From positions 1-12,826 of the forward strand of contig JADGQE010000058.1 of assembly GCA_017882055.1 (NCBI GenBank): a DNA stretch of 12,826 nt. Reading direction: 5' to 3'. The DNA is from Thermoflexales bacterium (GTDB taxonomy: Bacteria; Chloroflexota; Anaerolineae; Fen-1058). A program made the translations under genes and the position numbers. Positions 1-6,577 of this stretch are shown here, piece by piece (positions within the stretch are counted from its first letter, which is position 1; the number at the start of each line of letters is the position of its first letter). The notes below the pieces were generated by a model that was not told the origin of the DNA, ran no database searches, and saw nothing but the letters and a program-made list of their open reading frames with translations.

Positions 1-39
1 AGCGCGGAGCAAGAGTCTCCGCATCGGGAGAATAGATAA
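1..39 (+). CDS. Possible 3' end of an upstream ABC permease gene (partial)
   Basis: Reading from base 1, frame 1 is open and ends in TAA at 37-39. That stop shares its last A with the ATG of the following permease (TAATG). The predicted tail is short, polar and charged (ends PHRENR). TAATG overlaps are common between translationally coupled permease genes such as dppB-dppC, so a DppB-type partner is expected here. All three forward frames are open over this short piece, so the frame choice rests only on the overlap and is weak. Confidence 0.3.
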   Translation, partial: SAEQESPHRENR

Positions 40-1073
40 TGGCCAGTGTTGACATTGCAGTCTCACAACCTCTGGATATCGATGAGTTGCCGGCCTCGCG
101 TAAACCGCCCAGCATCGCCCGGCAGCTGCTCTCTAATCGGTTATCGGTGACGGGTTTCATCCTGCTCACCTTCTTTGCGCTGGTGGCGATCTTTGCGCCG
201 GTGCTGGCGCCGCCGCCGCCCACTACGCGCGATCCCATGCTCATCCCGCGTGACGGCTTCAATCTCGTGCCGCAGCCGCCCGGCACGGTCTGGGAGCGCA
301 ACCCGCCGCCGCTGCCGTTTTGGTGGCAGGCTTTGACCGGTCTGGATCACTGGACGCATCCCTTTGGGGCGGCCAGCGGCGGTTGGGACATTTACTACGG
401 CGTCGTGTGGGGTACACGCACGGCGTTTATCACCGGCATCATCATCACTTTGTCGACGCTGGTGATTGGCGTCCTGGTTGGCTCGGTTTCGGCGTATTAT
501 GGCGGCGTGCTCGATCTGGTCTTGCAGCGCATCACCGAAGTGTTTATGACTTTTCCGTTTCTGATGGCCGCCTTAACGGCGGCGACGATTTTGCAGCCAC
601 TGATCGGCGGCAAGGCCGGTATTGGCGGTGCGGGCCTGATCACGGCCGGCATTGCTATCATTGTGTTTGGTTGGATGGGCTATGCGCGCATTATTCGGGG
701 CGATATCTTATCCGTGCGCGAGCGTGACTACGTCATGGCGGCACGCGCGGTCGGCGCGCGCGACTTCCGCATCATGATCAGGCACATCATTCCCAATGCA
801 GTTTTTCCGACGTTGGTCGTCGCCTCGCTCGATATTGGCACTTACGTCGTGACCTTTGCGGCGCTATCGTTTCTGGGTTTAGGCGCGGAACCGGGCTATT
901 CCGACTGGGGACAGCTGGTGTCGTTCGCGCGCAACTTCATCACGACGCTTGACCTGTACTGGTACATGATCTTCTTCCCGGGCATGGCGTTGGTCTTCTT
1001 TGTGTTGGGCTGGAACCTGGTCGGCGATGCGGTCCGCGACATTCTCGACCCGCGCATGCGCAAGACCCGCTAA
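39..1073 (+). CDS. ABC transporter permease, DppC/OppC type
   Basis: Inner-membrane permease subunit of a dipeptide/oligopeptide-type ABC importer (344 aa). The cytoplasmic N-terminus (1-35) is followed by a first membrane helix at about 36-57. A long proline-rich outer loop spans 57-107. Further hydrophobic helices lie at about 128-155, 168-188, 199-219, 258-282 and 307-328. The cytoplasmic EAA loop that contacts the ATPase is clear at 229-253 (DYVMAARAVGA, then HIIPN). The C-terminus DPRMRK is typical of the family. The ATG at 39 has GGGAG at 26-30, 8 bases upstream, and overlaps a possible upstream stop. The segment after HPFG (107-110), usually GTDxxGRD in DppC proteins, reads AASGGWDIYYG. 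The substrate cannot be told from sequence: peptides, nickel and some sugars all use this family. The binding protein and ATPases are outside the window. Confidence 0.9.
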   Translation: MASVDIAVSQPLDIDELPASRKPPSIARQLLSNRLSVTGFILLTFFALVAIFAPVLAPPPPTTRDPMLIPRDGFNLVPQPPGTVWERNPPPLPFWWQALTGLDHWTHPFGAASGGWDIYYGVVWGTRTAFITGIIITLSTLVIGVLVGSVSAYYGGVLDLVLQRITEVFMTFPFLMAALTAATILQPLIGGKAGIGGAGLITAGIAIIVFGWMGYARIIRGDILSVRERDYVMAARAVGARDFRIMIRHIIPNAVFPTLVVASLDIGTYVVTFAALSFLGLGAEPGYSDWGQLVSFARNFITTLDLYWYMIFFPGMALVFFVLGWNLVGDAVRDILDPRMRKTR

Positions 1074-1109
1074 ATCGATCGCCAGAAATCCGGTTTCTTT
1101 TACAACGGC

Positions 1110-1137
1110 AATGGCCTCTCCCATCGGAGAGGCCATT
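1110..1137 (+). terminator. Perfect 12-bp hairpin after the permease gene
   Basis: AATGGCCTCTCC (1110-1121) and GGAGAGGCCATT (1126-1137) are exact reverse complements with a CATC loop. The hairpin lies 37 bases after the permease stop and is followed by TGTGTTATGATTTT, only a loose T-rich tract. It is a plausible terminator for the transporter operon. Its right arm contains GGAGAGG, the only Shine-Dalgarno-like sequence before the cytochrome gene, so it could also hide that ribosome site if read-through occurs. Confidence 0.6.
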
Positions 1138-1144
1138 GTGTGTT

Positions 1145-1858
1145 ATGATTTTGAACATGCAGACTTCAGCTTCTTTTCAGTGCCGGTTAGCGCTGGCCAT
1201 CTGCTTTGGCCTTGCAGTGCTGGCTTTGATTTTGCCGGCACAGACTTCAGCCGCACCGGCTGCGCAGGTGACGTCCACGCCGCCGAACCAGCCAACGGCG
1301 ACGCCATTGACCCAGGCCGGACACGGCAAAGATGTTTTCTGGCTAAACTGCATGCCGTGCCACGGCGATCAAGGCCAGGGGTTGACCGATGAGTTCCGCA
1401 CGCGGCAGTATCCACCCGAAGATACCAACTGCTGGAAGTCCGGTTGTCATGGTGAGCGGCCGTATGCCAATGGCTTTACTCTGCCGAAGGCGGTTCCCGC
1501 CCTGATCGGGCCGGGCGCGCTGCAACGCTTCAACACGGCCCAGGAGATGGTTGCGTTTATCCGCAAAGCGATGCCGTTTAACGCGCCCGGTTCGTTGAGC
1601 GACGAACAATATTTACAAGTCAGCGCCTTTCTATTGGAAAGCAATCAGCGGATACCTGCTGGCTCTCAGCTGAATCCTGCGGCGCTGGCGGCGATTGAGC
1701 TGCGTGCCGGATCGCTCACCCCGACCCCGGTTCTGTCTGATGATCAAACTTCGCTGCCCGCATCATACGTGAACACGGTCGTCGGTATCGTGATCTTTCT
1801 GCTGGTTGCCACCGTGCTTTCATTCATGACCCGCCAGCGCCGATCGCGGCCATCGTAG
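1145..1858 (+). CDS. Secreted, C-terminally anchored c-type cytochrome
   Basis: Electron carrier expected on the outer face of the membrane (237 aa from this ATG). It has a hydrophobic signal segment at about 14-36, then an Ala/Pro/Thr-rich linker. The haem domain follows, with CMPCHG at 69-74 preceded by GHGKDVFWLNC, the standard class I haem c site. A second cysteine pair, CWKSGCH at 96-102, has CxxxxCH spacing. Met143 (in AMPFNAPG) is a candidate axial ligand. A single membrane helix at about 208-228 with a TRQRRSR tail anchors the protein. The start is uncertain: ATG 1145 has GGAGAGG 12 bases upstream, inside a hairpin; ATG 1157 and TTG 1136 are alternatives. The redox partner is unknown. 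The family call is firm; the haem number is not. Confidence 0.85.
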   Translation: MILNMQTSASFQCRLALAICFGLAVLALILPAQTSAAPAAQVTSTPPNQPTATPLTQAGHGKDVFWLNCMPCHGDQGQGLTDEFRTRQYPPEDTNCWKSGCHGERPYANGFTLPKAVPALIGPGALQRFNTAQEMVAFIRKAMPFNAPGSLSDEQYLQVSAFLLESNQRIPAGSQLNPAALAAIELRAGSLTPTPVLSDDQTSLPASYVNTVVGIVIFLLVATVLSFMTRQRRSRPS

Positions 1859-1873
1859 TCGATTTGAAATTGG

Positions 1874-1897
1874 GAAGCAGGGATCAGGCACTGCTTC
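1874..1897 (+). terminator. Weak hairpin after the cytochrome gene
   Basis: GAAGCAG (1874-1880) and CTGCTTC (1891-1897) form a 7-bp stem with a 10-base loop, 16 bases after the cytochrome stop. No T-run follows, so terminator function is only a possibility. Confidence 0.25.
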
Positions 1898-1948
1898 GAT
1901 CGAATTCGTTGGCAAAGCTCGATTCGCAATCTAAAATCGAAAACCCTT

Positions 1949-1968
1949 TATAATTACAGCCAGTGAGG
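1949..1968 (+). promoter_or_regulatory. Perfect -10 box and ribosome site before the histidine kinase
   Basis: TATAAT lies at 1949-1954 in a locally AT-rich stretch. A poor -35 candidate, TTCGCA (1923-1928), is 20 bases further upstream. GTGAGG (1963-1968) is the ribosome site, 5 bases before a GTG start at 1974. If this promoter is used, the leader would be only about 10-13 bases. The kinase would then have its own promoter separate from the cytochrome. Confidence 0.45.
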
Positions 1969-1973
1969 TTTCT

Positions 1974-4034
1974 GTGTCAGTTCATTCAGCCACCATCCTC
2001 GTCGTCGACGATGACAAAAAGATCTCCGAGTTCCTCCACGAGCTGCTGACGGAAGCCGGCTACAGCGTCCGCGTGGCTTCGAACGGGCGCGAGGCCCTCG
2101 ATCGGTTGGCCACGTCCGAGCGTGACGAGATCGATCTGGTGCTGCTGGACGTGATGATGCCGGAGGTGGATGGTTACACCGTCTGCCGCCGCTTGAAGTC
2201 CTCGCCGGAGACTCAGCATCTGGCCGTCATCATGTGCACGGGCCGGAACAAATTGACCGATATCGTGCAGGGCCTCAACGCCGGCGCGGATGATTACATT
2301 GGCAAGCCCTTCCACGCGCAGGAACTGCTGGCCCGCGTCAACGCGATGCTGCGACTGCATCGCGCCGAACAGAGTCTGCTGGCCCGCAATCGGGCTTTGG
2401 CGGCGTTGAACGCCGTCTCGCAAACGATCGGCCGCGCGGTCGAGCTGCCGGATGTGCTGAGCTCCGCGCTCGATCAGGTCATGGACTCGCTCGATCTGAC
2501 CGCCGGGATGATTACACTGCGATCGGCTGCCGGCCGGCAGGTTGTCGTCGCACAGCGCGGACCGCTGCCCGACCTCGCGTCTGAGCTGGATGCCGCCGAG
2601 CAGACGGCGCAGAGCGATCAACCGCTGGCGGTGCCGGCGCCGGTTGGCGGCGCCTGTGTGCCGCTGCGCAGCCGCAATCGGGTGTTGGGTACTTTGTTGG
2701 TGGTCGGTTCCAACACGCGCGGCGAAGAGGCGCTGGCTTTGTTGGCGACGATTGGCAGCCAGATCGGGGCCGCCATCGAACGCGCGCGGCTGTATGAAGA
2801 TGCCCAGCGCCGCAGCGAAGACTTTGCCGTGTTGAATGAGATCACGCGCGCGATCACTTCTTCGCTGGAACTCGATCGGGTGCTGACCACTTCATTGCAC
2901 AGCATCCGGCAGATGCTGCACGTACAGGCCGGTTCGCTCATCCTGATCGACGCGGATACGGGCGAGATGAACTTTCGCAACACACTCGATCTGGTTGAAA
3001 CGTGGATTCGATCTGAAATGCCCTGGTCGGGGGCGGCCCTGATCGCCAGAGTGATCAACTCCCGCGAGCCGACGATCGTCAATGATGCTTCGACCGAGCC
3101 GCGCCCGGCAACCTTGTCGGATCAGTTGATACCGCGCAGTGTATTGGCCGTGCCCTTGATCGTCAAGAGCCGCGCGGTGGGCGCCATCGTCGTCGTCAAT
3201 AAACTCGCCGGGCCGTTCACCAGTGATGATCTGGAGTTGTTGCAGTTCCTGGCGGCCGCCGTGGCCATCGCGGCTGAGAACGCGCGCTTGTATGGCGAGC
3301 TGGCCGACTTTGCCCGCGAGTTGGAACGATCACAGGCCCAACTCATTCAGGCCGAGAAGCTGGCGGCCACCGGTCGATTAGCCGCGTCGATGGCCCACGA
3401 GATCAACAATCCCTTACAGGCCATTCATAACTGCCTGCATCTGATCTCCCGTCCGATCACCGACGAGAAGAAGCAGCGTTACCTGTTGATGGCCCAGGAA
3501 GAAGTGATGCGGTTGATGACGCTGGTTCAGCGCACGCTGGAGTTCTATCGGCCTTCCAAAGGCAAGTTGAGTGCCGGTCAATGCAATGATTTGATCGACA
3601 ACGTGCTGGCGCTGTCGGGCAAGCGGCTGGAACATGGGCACGTTCAAGTCCACACGCAATTGATGCCTGATCTGCCGGGTATTGCGATCGTGCCCGATCA
3701 AATCACCCAGGTGTTGCTGAACCTGGTCATCAACGCTGTCGAAGCGATGCCGAATGGCGGCGATCTGTGGCTCGCCACGTTTGTCGACGGCGGCTGGCTG
3801 CGCATTGCCGTCCGTGATAACGGGCAGGGGATCAGTCCCGACGAAGCTGCCAAGATTTTCGAGCCGTTTTATACGACCAAGGCGACGGGCACCGGATTGG
3901 GTTTAGCGGTTAGCTATGGTATCATTCAGCAGCACGGCGGCCGCATCGACGTGGCCGGGGCACCCGGCGAAGGCACGACCTTCACGGTGTCGCTGCCGCT
4001 GGAGCGACCATCGGTTGCAGAGCAGCTCGAGTGA
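1974..4034 (+). CDS. Soluble hybrid sensor histidine kinase (receiver-GAF-GAF-HisKA-HATPase)
   Basis: Cytoplasmic signalling kinase of 686 aa without membrane helices. The N-terminal receiver domain (about 6-126) has acidic residues D12-D14, phospho-acceptor D59 (LLDVMMPE) and K111. GAF sensor 1 is at about 150-272 and GAF sensor 2 at about 295-438. A predicted helical linker spans 440-465. The HisKA phospho-histidine is H475 (MAHEINNPLQAI). HATPase boxes are N587 (NLVINAVEAMP), DNGQGI 615-620, FEPFYTTK 629-636 and GTGLGLA 639-645. The HEINNPL signature places it in the NtrB-like/HPK4 group. GTG is chosen as start because of GTGAGG 5 bases upstream and because the receiver begins 6 residues later. 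The downstream response regulator is the likely phosphate acceptor. The ligand of the GAF domains cannot be inferred, and the role of the leading receiver (input from another kinase, or feedback) is open. Confidence 0.93.
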   Translation: MSVHSATILVVDDDKKISEFLHELLTEAGYSVRVASNGREALDRLATSERDEIDLVLLDVMMPEVDGYTVCRRLKSSPETQHLAVIMCTGRNKLTDIVQGLNAGADDYIGKPFHAQELLARVNAMLRLHRAEQSLLARNRALAALNAVSQTIGRAVELPDVLSSALDQVMDSLDLTAGMITLRSAAGRQVVVAQRGPLPDLASELDAAEQTAQSDQPLAVPAPVGGACVPLRSRNRVLGTLLVVGSNTRGEEALALLATIGSQIGAAIERARLYEDAQRRSEDFAVLNEITRAITSSLELDRVLTTSLHSIRQMLHVQAGSLILIDADTGEMNFRNTLDLVETWIRSEMPWSGAALIARVINSREPTIVNDASTEPRPATLSDQLIPRSVLAVPLIVKSRAVGAIVVVNKLAGPFTSDDLELLQFLAAAVAIAAENARLYGELADFARELERSQAQLIQAEKLAATGRLAASMAHEINNPLQAIHNCLHLISRPITDEKKQRYLLMAQEEVMRLMTLVQRTLEFYRPSKGKLSAGQCNDLIDNVLALSGKRLEHGHVQVHTQLMPDLPGIAIVPDQITQVLLNLVINAVEAMPNGGDLWLATFVDGGWLRIAVRDNGQGISPDEAAKIFEPFYTTKATGTGLGLAVSYGIIQQHGGRIDVAGAPGEGTTFTVSLPLERPSVAEQLE

Positions 4035-4039
4035 TTGGG

Positions 4040-4125
4040 GATTGGTCAACTGGTCATGGGCGACCAGTTAACTGGTGAACCAATTGACCAATTGACCAAT
4101 TGACCAGTTGACCAGTTGACCAATC
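4040..4125. repeat. 17-bp inverted repeat with an internal 14-bp palindrome
   Basis: GATTGGTCAACTGGTCA (4040-4056) is the exact reverse complement of 4109-4125, giving a 17-bp perfect stem. The 52-base interval includes the perfect palindrome ACCAGTTAACTGGT (4063-4076). The left arm consists of inverted copies of the 8-bp unit tandemly repeated to the right. All of it lies between the kinase stop and the regulator start. Confidence 0.85.
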
Positions 4126-4145
4126 GACCAATTGACCAGTTGACA
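4082..4145. repeat. 8-bp tandem repeat, eight units (consensus AATTGACC)
   Basis: Eight consecutive 8-base units run from 4082 to 4145. Units 1-3 and 7 are AATTGACC, units 4-5 AGTTGACC, unit 6 AATCGACC, unit 8 AGTTGACA. The array stops 5 bases before the response regulator ATG and so occupies the place where a ribosome site should be; no Shine-Dalgarno sequence is visible. A family of GGTCAACT-type repeats is, from memory, frequent in some Chloroflexota genomes. Likely a replication-slippage or dispersed repeat; a regulatory role is unproven. Confidence 0.92.
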
Positions 4146-4150
4146 CATCC

Positions 4151-4945
4151 ATGAATTCACAAAATCCCATTCCACACGTTCTCGTCGTTGACGACGAGCG
4201 TGCTATGCGCGAATCGTTGGAAGAGATTCTGGAACTGGAGGGCTTCCAGGTGGCGATGGCCGAGAGCGGCGAGGCGGCGCTCGATTTACTGCGCCAGGCG
4301 CCGTTCGATTTGCTGCTGCTCGATCTGAAAATGAAAGGCATGGACGGCTTGCAGGTGACGGAAGCCGCCAGGCAGCTGTCGCCGGAGACGGTCATCATCA
4401 TGCTCACGGCCCACGGCACGATGGAGTCGGCCATCAGCGCGATGCGGCGCGGCGCCTTTGATTATGTGCTCAAACCGGCCTCGGTCTCCGAAATTATCGC
4501 GGCGGTGCAGCGCGGCTTGAGTCATCGCGCCCAGATGCTGCGCCAGCACGATCTGGTGGGCCTGATGCAGCGCGCGATCCATGAACTGCAGTCGGCGGCC
4601 GGCGCTGAGCCGGTTCAACCGCCGTCCGATCGGTTCATCCGCCTGCGCGGCATCAACCTGGACATGCAGCGCCACATTGCCAGCGCGCAGGATCAGCTGC
4701 TGGATTTGACACTCACTGAATTCAAGATGCTGGCTTACTTGATGGAACACCCGGATCAAGTGATCTCGCCGCGCGAACTTGTATCGGCAGTGCAAGGCTA
4801 TGATGCCGACGAGCACGAAGCGCGAGCCATCGTTCGGGTGCACATCCGCCGGTTGCGCCAGAAGATCGAACCGGATCCCGATCAACCGCAGTATGTGCTT
4901 AATGTGCGCGGCGTGGGTTATCTCTTCGCGGCGACGGGCCAGTAG
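4151..4945 (+). CDS. Response regulator, NtrC-like receiver with OmpR-type winged helix
   Basis: DNA-binding transcription factor of 264 aa, the likely partner of the kinase just upstream (116-base gap, same strand). The receiver at about 8-123 has D14/D15, phospho-acceptor D58 (LLLLDLKMKGMDG), T86 (MLTAHGTMESA) and K108. A linker of about 45 residues (124-168) follows. The C-terminal winged helix (about 169-261) shows the OmpR/PhoB pattern: LTLTEFKMLAYLMEH, then HIRRLRQKIEPD, and the wing NVRGVGYLF. ATG 4151 fits because the receiver starts 8 residues in. There is no ribosome site, as the tandem repeat abuts the start, so translation may be weak, leaderless-like or helped by upstream translation. 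Targets are unknown. The kinase-regulator pairing is inferred from adjacency. Confidence 0.92.
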   Translation: MNSQNPIPHVLVVDDERAMRESLEEILELEGFQVAMAESGEAALDLLRQAPFDLLLLDLKMKGMDGLQVTEAARQLSPETVIIMLTAHGTMESAISAMRRGAFDYVLKPASVSEIIAAVQRGLSHRAQMLRQHDLVGLMQRAIHELQSAAGAEPVQPPSDRFIRLRGINLDMQRHIASAQDQLLDLTLTEFKMLAYLMEHPDQVISPRELVSAVQGYDADEHEARAIVRVHIRRLRQKIEPDPDQPQYVLNVRGVGYLFAATGQ

Positions 4946-4987
4946 CTCAGCGGGTATCCGTTCACTTGTACGCGGCATCAAATCGGG

Positions 4988-5036
4988 GTAGCATCGGGCC
5001 TCGTGCCCGTGAAGCGCCGACAAGCGGCGATGCTAC
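4988..5036. repeat. 49-nt perfect three-way-junction (cloverleaf-like) element
   Basis: The outer stem GTAGCAT (4988-4994) pairs with ATGCTAC (5030-5036). Immediately inside, CGGGC (4995-4999) pairs with GCCCG (5005-5009) over a 5-base loop. CGCCG (5015-5019) pairs with CGGCG (5025-5029) over a 5-base loop. The only unpaired joint is TGAAG (5010-5014). It sits between two convergent genes and contains the epimerase stop codon (5033-5035). It resembles REP/MITE-type palindromic units and may act as a bidirectional transcript end, though no T-run is present. Confidence 0.7.
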
Positions 5037-6283
5037 AACTTGAGACTTCGGTTGCGCCGAATCAACTCCAGGCGCGGCTGCACGCTGGCCGCCGGCAGCC
5101 GGCTGAGCATTTCGAAGCAAGCCCGGCTGTTGTGATAGGGACATTCCCACGGCCCGGTTTTGACGTGATCGAGGTCAGGTGTGCCATCCCGTCGCAGGAC
5201 TTTGAACCACTCGCCGTTTGTCCGATCGACGACATGATCTTCGATGTAATTCCACACCCGATTGGCCGCCGCGGAAAATTCGGCCCGGCCCGAAATCTGG
5301 TAGGCATTGTAGAAGCCGACAACTGCTTCGGCCTGCGGCCACCAATGCTTCTCATCATTCTTGATACCGTGCGGTCCCGCCTCATAGAGTACACTGCCAT
5401 CGGCGTCCAGCCCCTGGCCGTAAACGGCCTCCGCCATCTTCACGGCGACCTCACGCGCTTGCGCCAACAGGGCTGCATCGCCCTGGACTTCGGCGGCTTC
5501 GACGATCAGCCAGCTGCCTTCGATGTCGTGTCCGAACGAGATGAGATCAGATAGAGAAGTCCAATCGTCATCAAAGAACAGGCGGAAGTGGTGAGTCTGC
5601 GGGTCGATGATGTGCTGGAGGAAAACTTGTATCAGGCCGCGCTGTTTGGCCTTAAGCCCGGCATCGTCCCAGACGCGCAGCAGATTCGTATACGCTTCCA
5701 TCAAATGTAAGAGAGTGTTCATCGACTTGCGGCAATTCAGGTCCAGTTCGCTTAAGCGCATATCGGCCAGCGTGCCCCACGTGCGGCTGCAACATTCGAT
5801 GTTGCCCTGATGGATCGCGTCAAAGCTATGCGACTCGATCAGGCGGAATAGGTCTTGCGCCAGCTTTAAACTCTCCGGCTCGCCCGTGACTCGATAGTAT
5901 TCCGCCAGGCCGTAGATCGCAAAGGCCTGGGCGTAGATGTGCTTGCGATCGTTGACGGGTTTCCCCATGCGATCGACCAGCCAGTACACGCCGCCGTATC
6001 CGTGATCGACGAAGTAGCGTGTAAGGTAGTCGTAGGCGCGGCGTGCCATGCTCAAGTATCGATCCGCATGATCCAGGCGATAAGCCGCCGCAAACGTCCA
6101 CAGAATCCGGGCGTATAGCACCGCCGAGCGCGGCTTAGTGTCGAGCACCTGCAGATCGTTCGTCACCGCGCCGTAAAAGCCGCCATTGACTTCGTCCATG
6201 GTGTGGTTGATCCAGAACGGCAGAATGTTATCCAGGAGTTCATGCTCGATGCGGTTACGCCACTCTTGTCGATCACCGGTCAT
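5033..6283 (-). CDS. Cellobiose/mannobiose 2-epimerase (AGE superfamily)
   Basis: Cytoplasmic epimerase of 416 aa, close to the usual length of cellobiose 2-epimerases. It inverts C2 of the reducing-end hexose of beta-1,4-disaccharides, for example mannobiose to mannosylglucose. The (alpha/alpha)6-barrel active-site signatures are all present: KSMNTLLHLMEAYT with H193, SFGHDIEGSW with H252 and E255, HWWPQAEA with E319, and CPYHNSR with H384. The spacing matches the catalytic histidines of characterised cellobiose 2-epimerases (H200, H259, H390 in the Rhodothermus enzyme, recalled). ATG 6283 is chosen because GTGAGG lies 6 bases upstream; an in-frame GTG at 6295 overlaps that ribosome site. 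It is last in the mannoside locus, 294 bases after the RHH gene, so it may have its own promoter. Mannose 2-epimerase activity is a less likely alternative. Confidence 0.9.
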   Translation of the reverse strand: MTGDRQEWRNRIEHELLDNILPFWINHTMDEVNGGFYGAVTNDLQVLDTKPRSAVLYARILWTFAAAYRLDHADRYLSMARRAYDYLTRYFVDHGYGGVYWLVDRMGKPVNDRKHIYAQAFAIYGLAEYYRVTGEPESLKLAQDLFRLIESHSFDAIHQGNIECCSRTWGTLADMRLSELDLNCRKSMNTLLHLMEAYTNLLRVWDDAGLKAKQRGLIQVFLQHIIDPQTHHFRLFFDDDWTSLSDLISFGHDIEGSWLIVEAAEVQGDAALLAQAREVAVKMAEAVYGQGLDADGSVLYEAGPHGIKNDEKHWWPQAEAVVGFYNAYQISGRAEFSAAANRVWNYIEDHVVDRTNGEWFKVLRRDGTPDLDHVKTGPWECPYHNSRACFEMLSRLPAASVQPRLELIRRNRSLKL

Positions 6284-6577
6284 CACATACCTCACGCTGT
6301 TAAGATATCATGTTGTTGATGAGTGGGTCGGACTTCCATGCCGGCGGCCCATTTTACCCACAACCTGTTGTGTTTGGCCGCAGGCAATGGCTGCGACTTT
6401 ACCCGGCGCTTCACGCCTTCAGGCTTTGCGATCCGCGCCAACTTTCGTGCGGACTCAGCCTGATTGGCGCGGCGGCAGTCGCCGCCACCCACCCGAACGC
6501 CAACCGTTTCAATGGATGCTCAACTCGCGTAGCGGGCCGAAGGTGTCGGCTGCAAGCCGCTGTTGGCCCGCCCACTG
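6284..6577. other. Gene-poor spacer rich in inverted repeats
   Basis: No convincing gene is seen in these 294 bases. The stretch holds several small dyads: CACAAC/GTTGTG (6359-6372, 2-base centre), CGCAG/CTGCG (6379-6395), GGCGGC AGTC GCCGCC (about 6471-6486), and a larger nested element. In the nested element GCGGGCC (6532-6538) pairs with GGCCCGC (6565-6571) and encloses CGGCT/AGCCG (6547-6559). The nested element begins just beyond the RHH stop, so it could form a terminator-like structure in that transcript. An AT-rich patch (6300-6312) could hold a promoter for the epimerase, but no good -35/-10 pair is visible. Confidence 0.5.

Noticed and set aside
4140..4145. Perfect -35 hexamer TTGACA
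   Set aside because: It is the last unit of the tandem repeat, and no -10 box lies 15-19 bases downstream, where the regulator coding region already begins.
4082..4145. CRISPR array
   Set aside because: Units are 8 bases and contiguous, with no spacers.
4054..4434. Reverse-strand open frame with a repeated WSTGQLV peptide
   Set aside because: It is produced by the 8-bp repeat array and the antisense of the response regulator. The repeated peptide is an artefact of a period not divisible by 3 read in one frame, and the opposite strand is clearly the coding one.
5033..6283. Plain N-acylglucosamine 2-epimerase for sialic acid metabolism
   Set aside because: The GHDIEGSW, WWPQAEA and CPYHNSR motifs and the mannoside neighbourhood fit cellobiose/mannobiose 2-epimerases, and no sialic acid genes are present.
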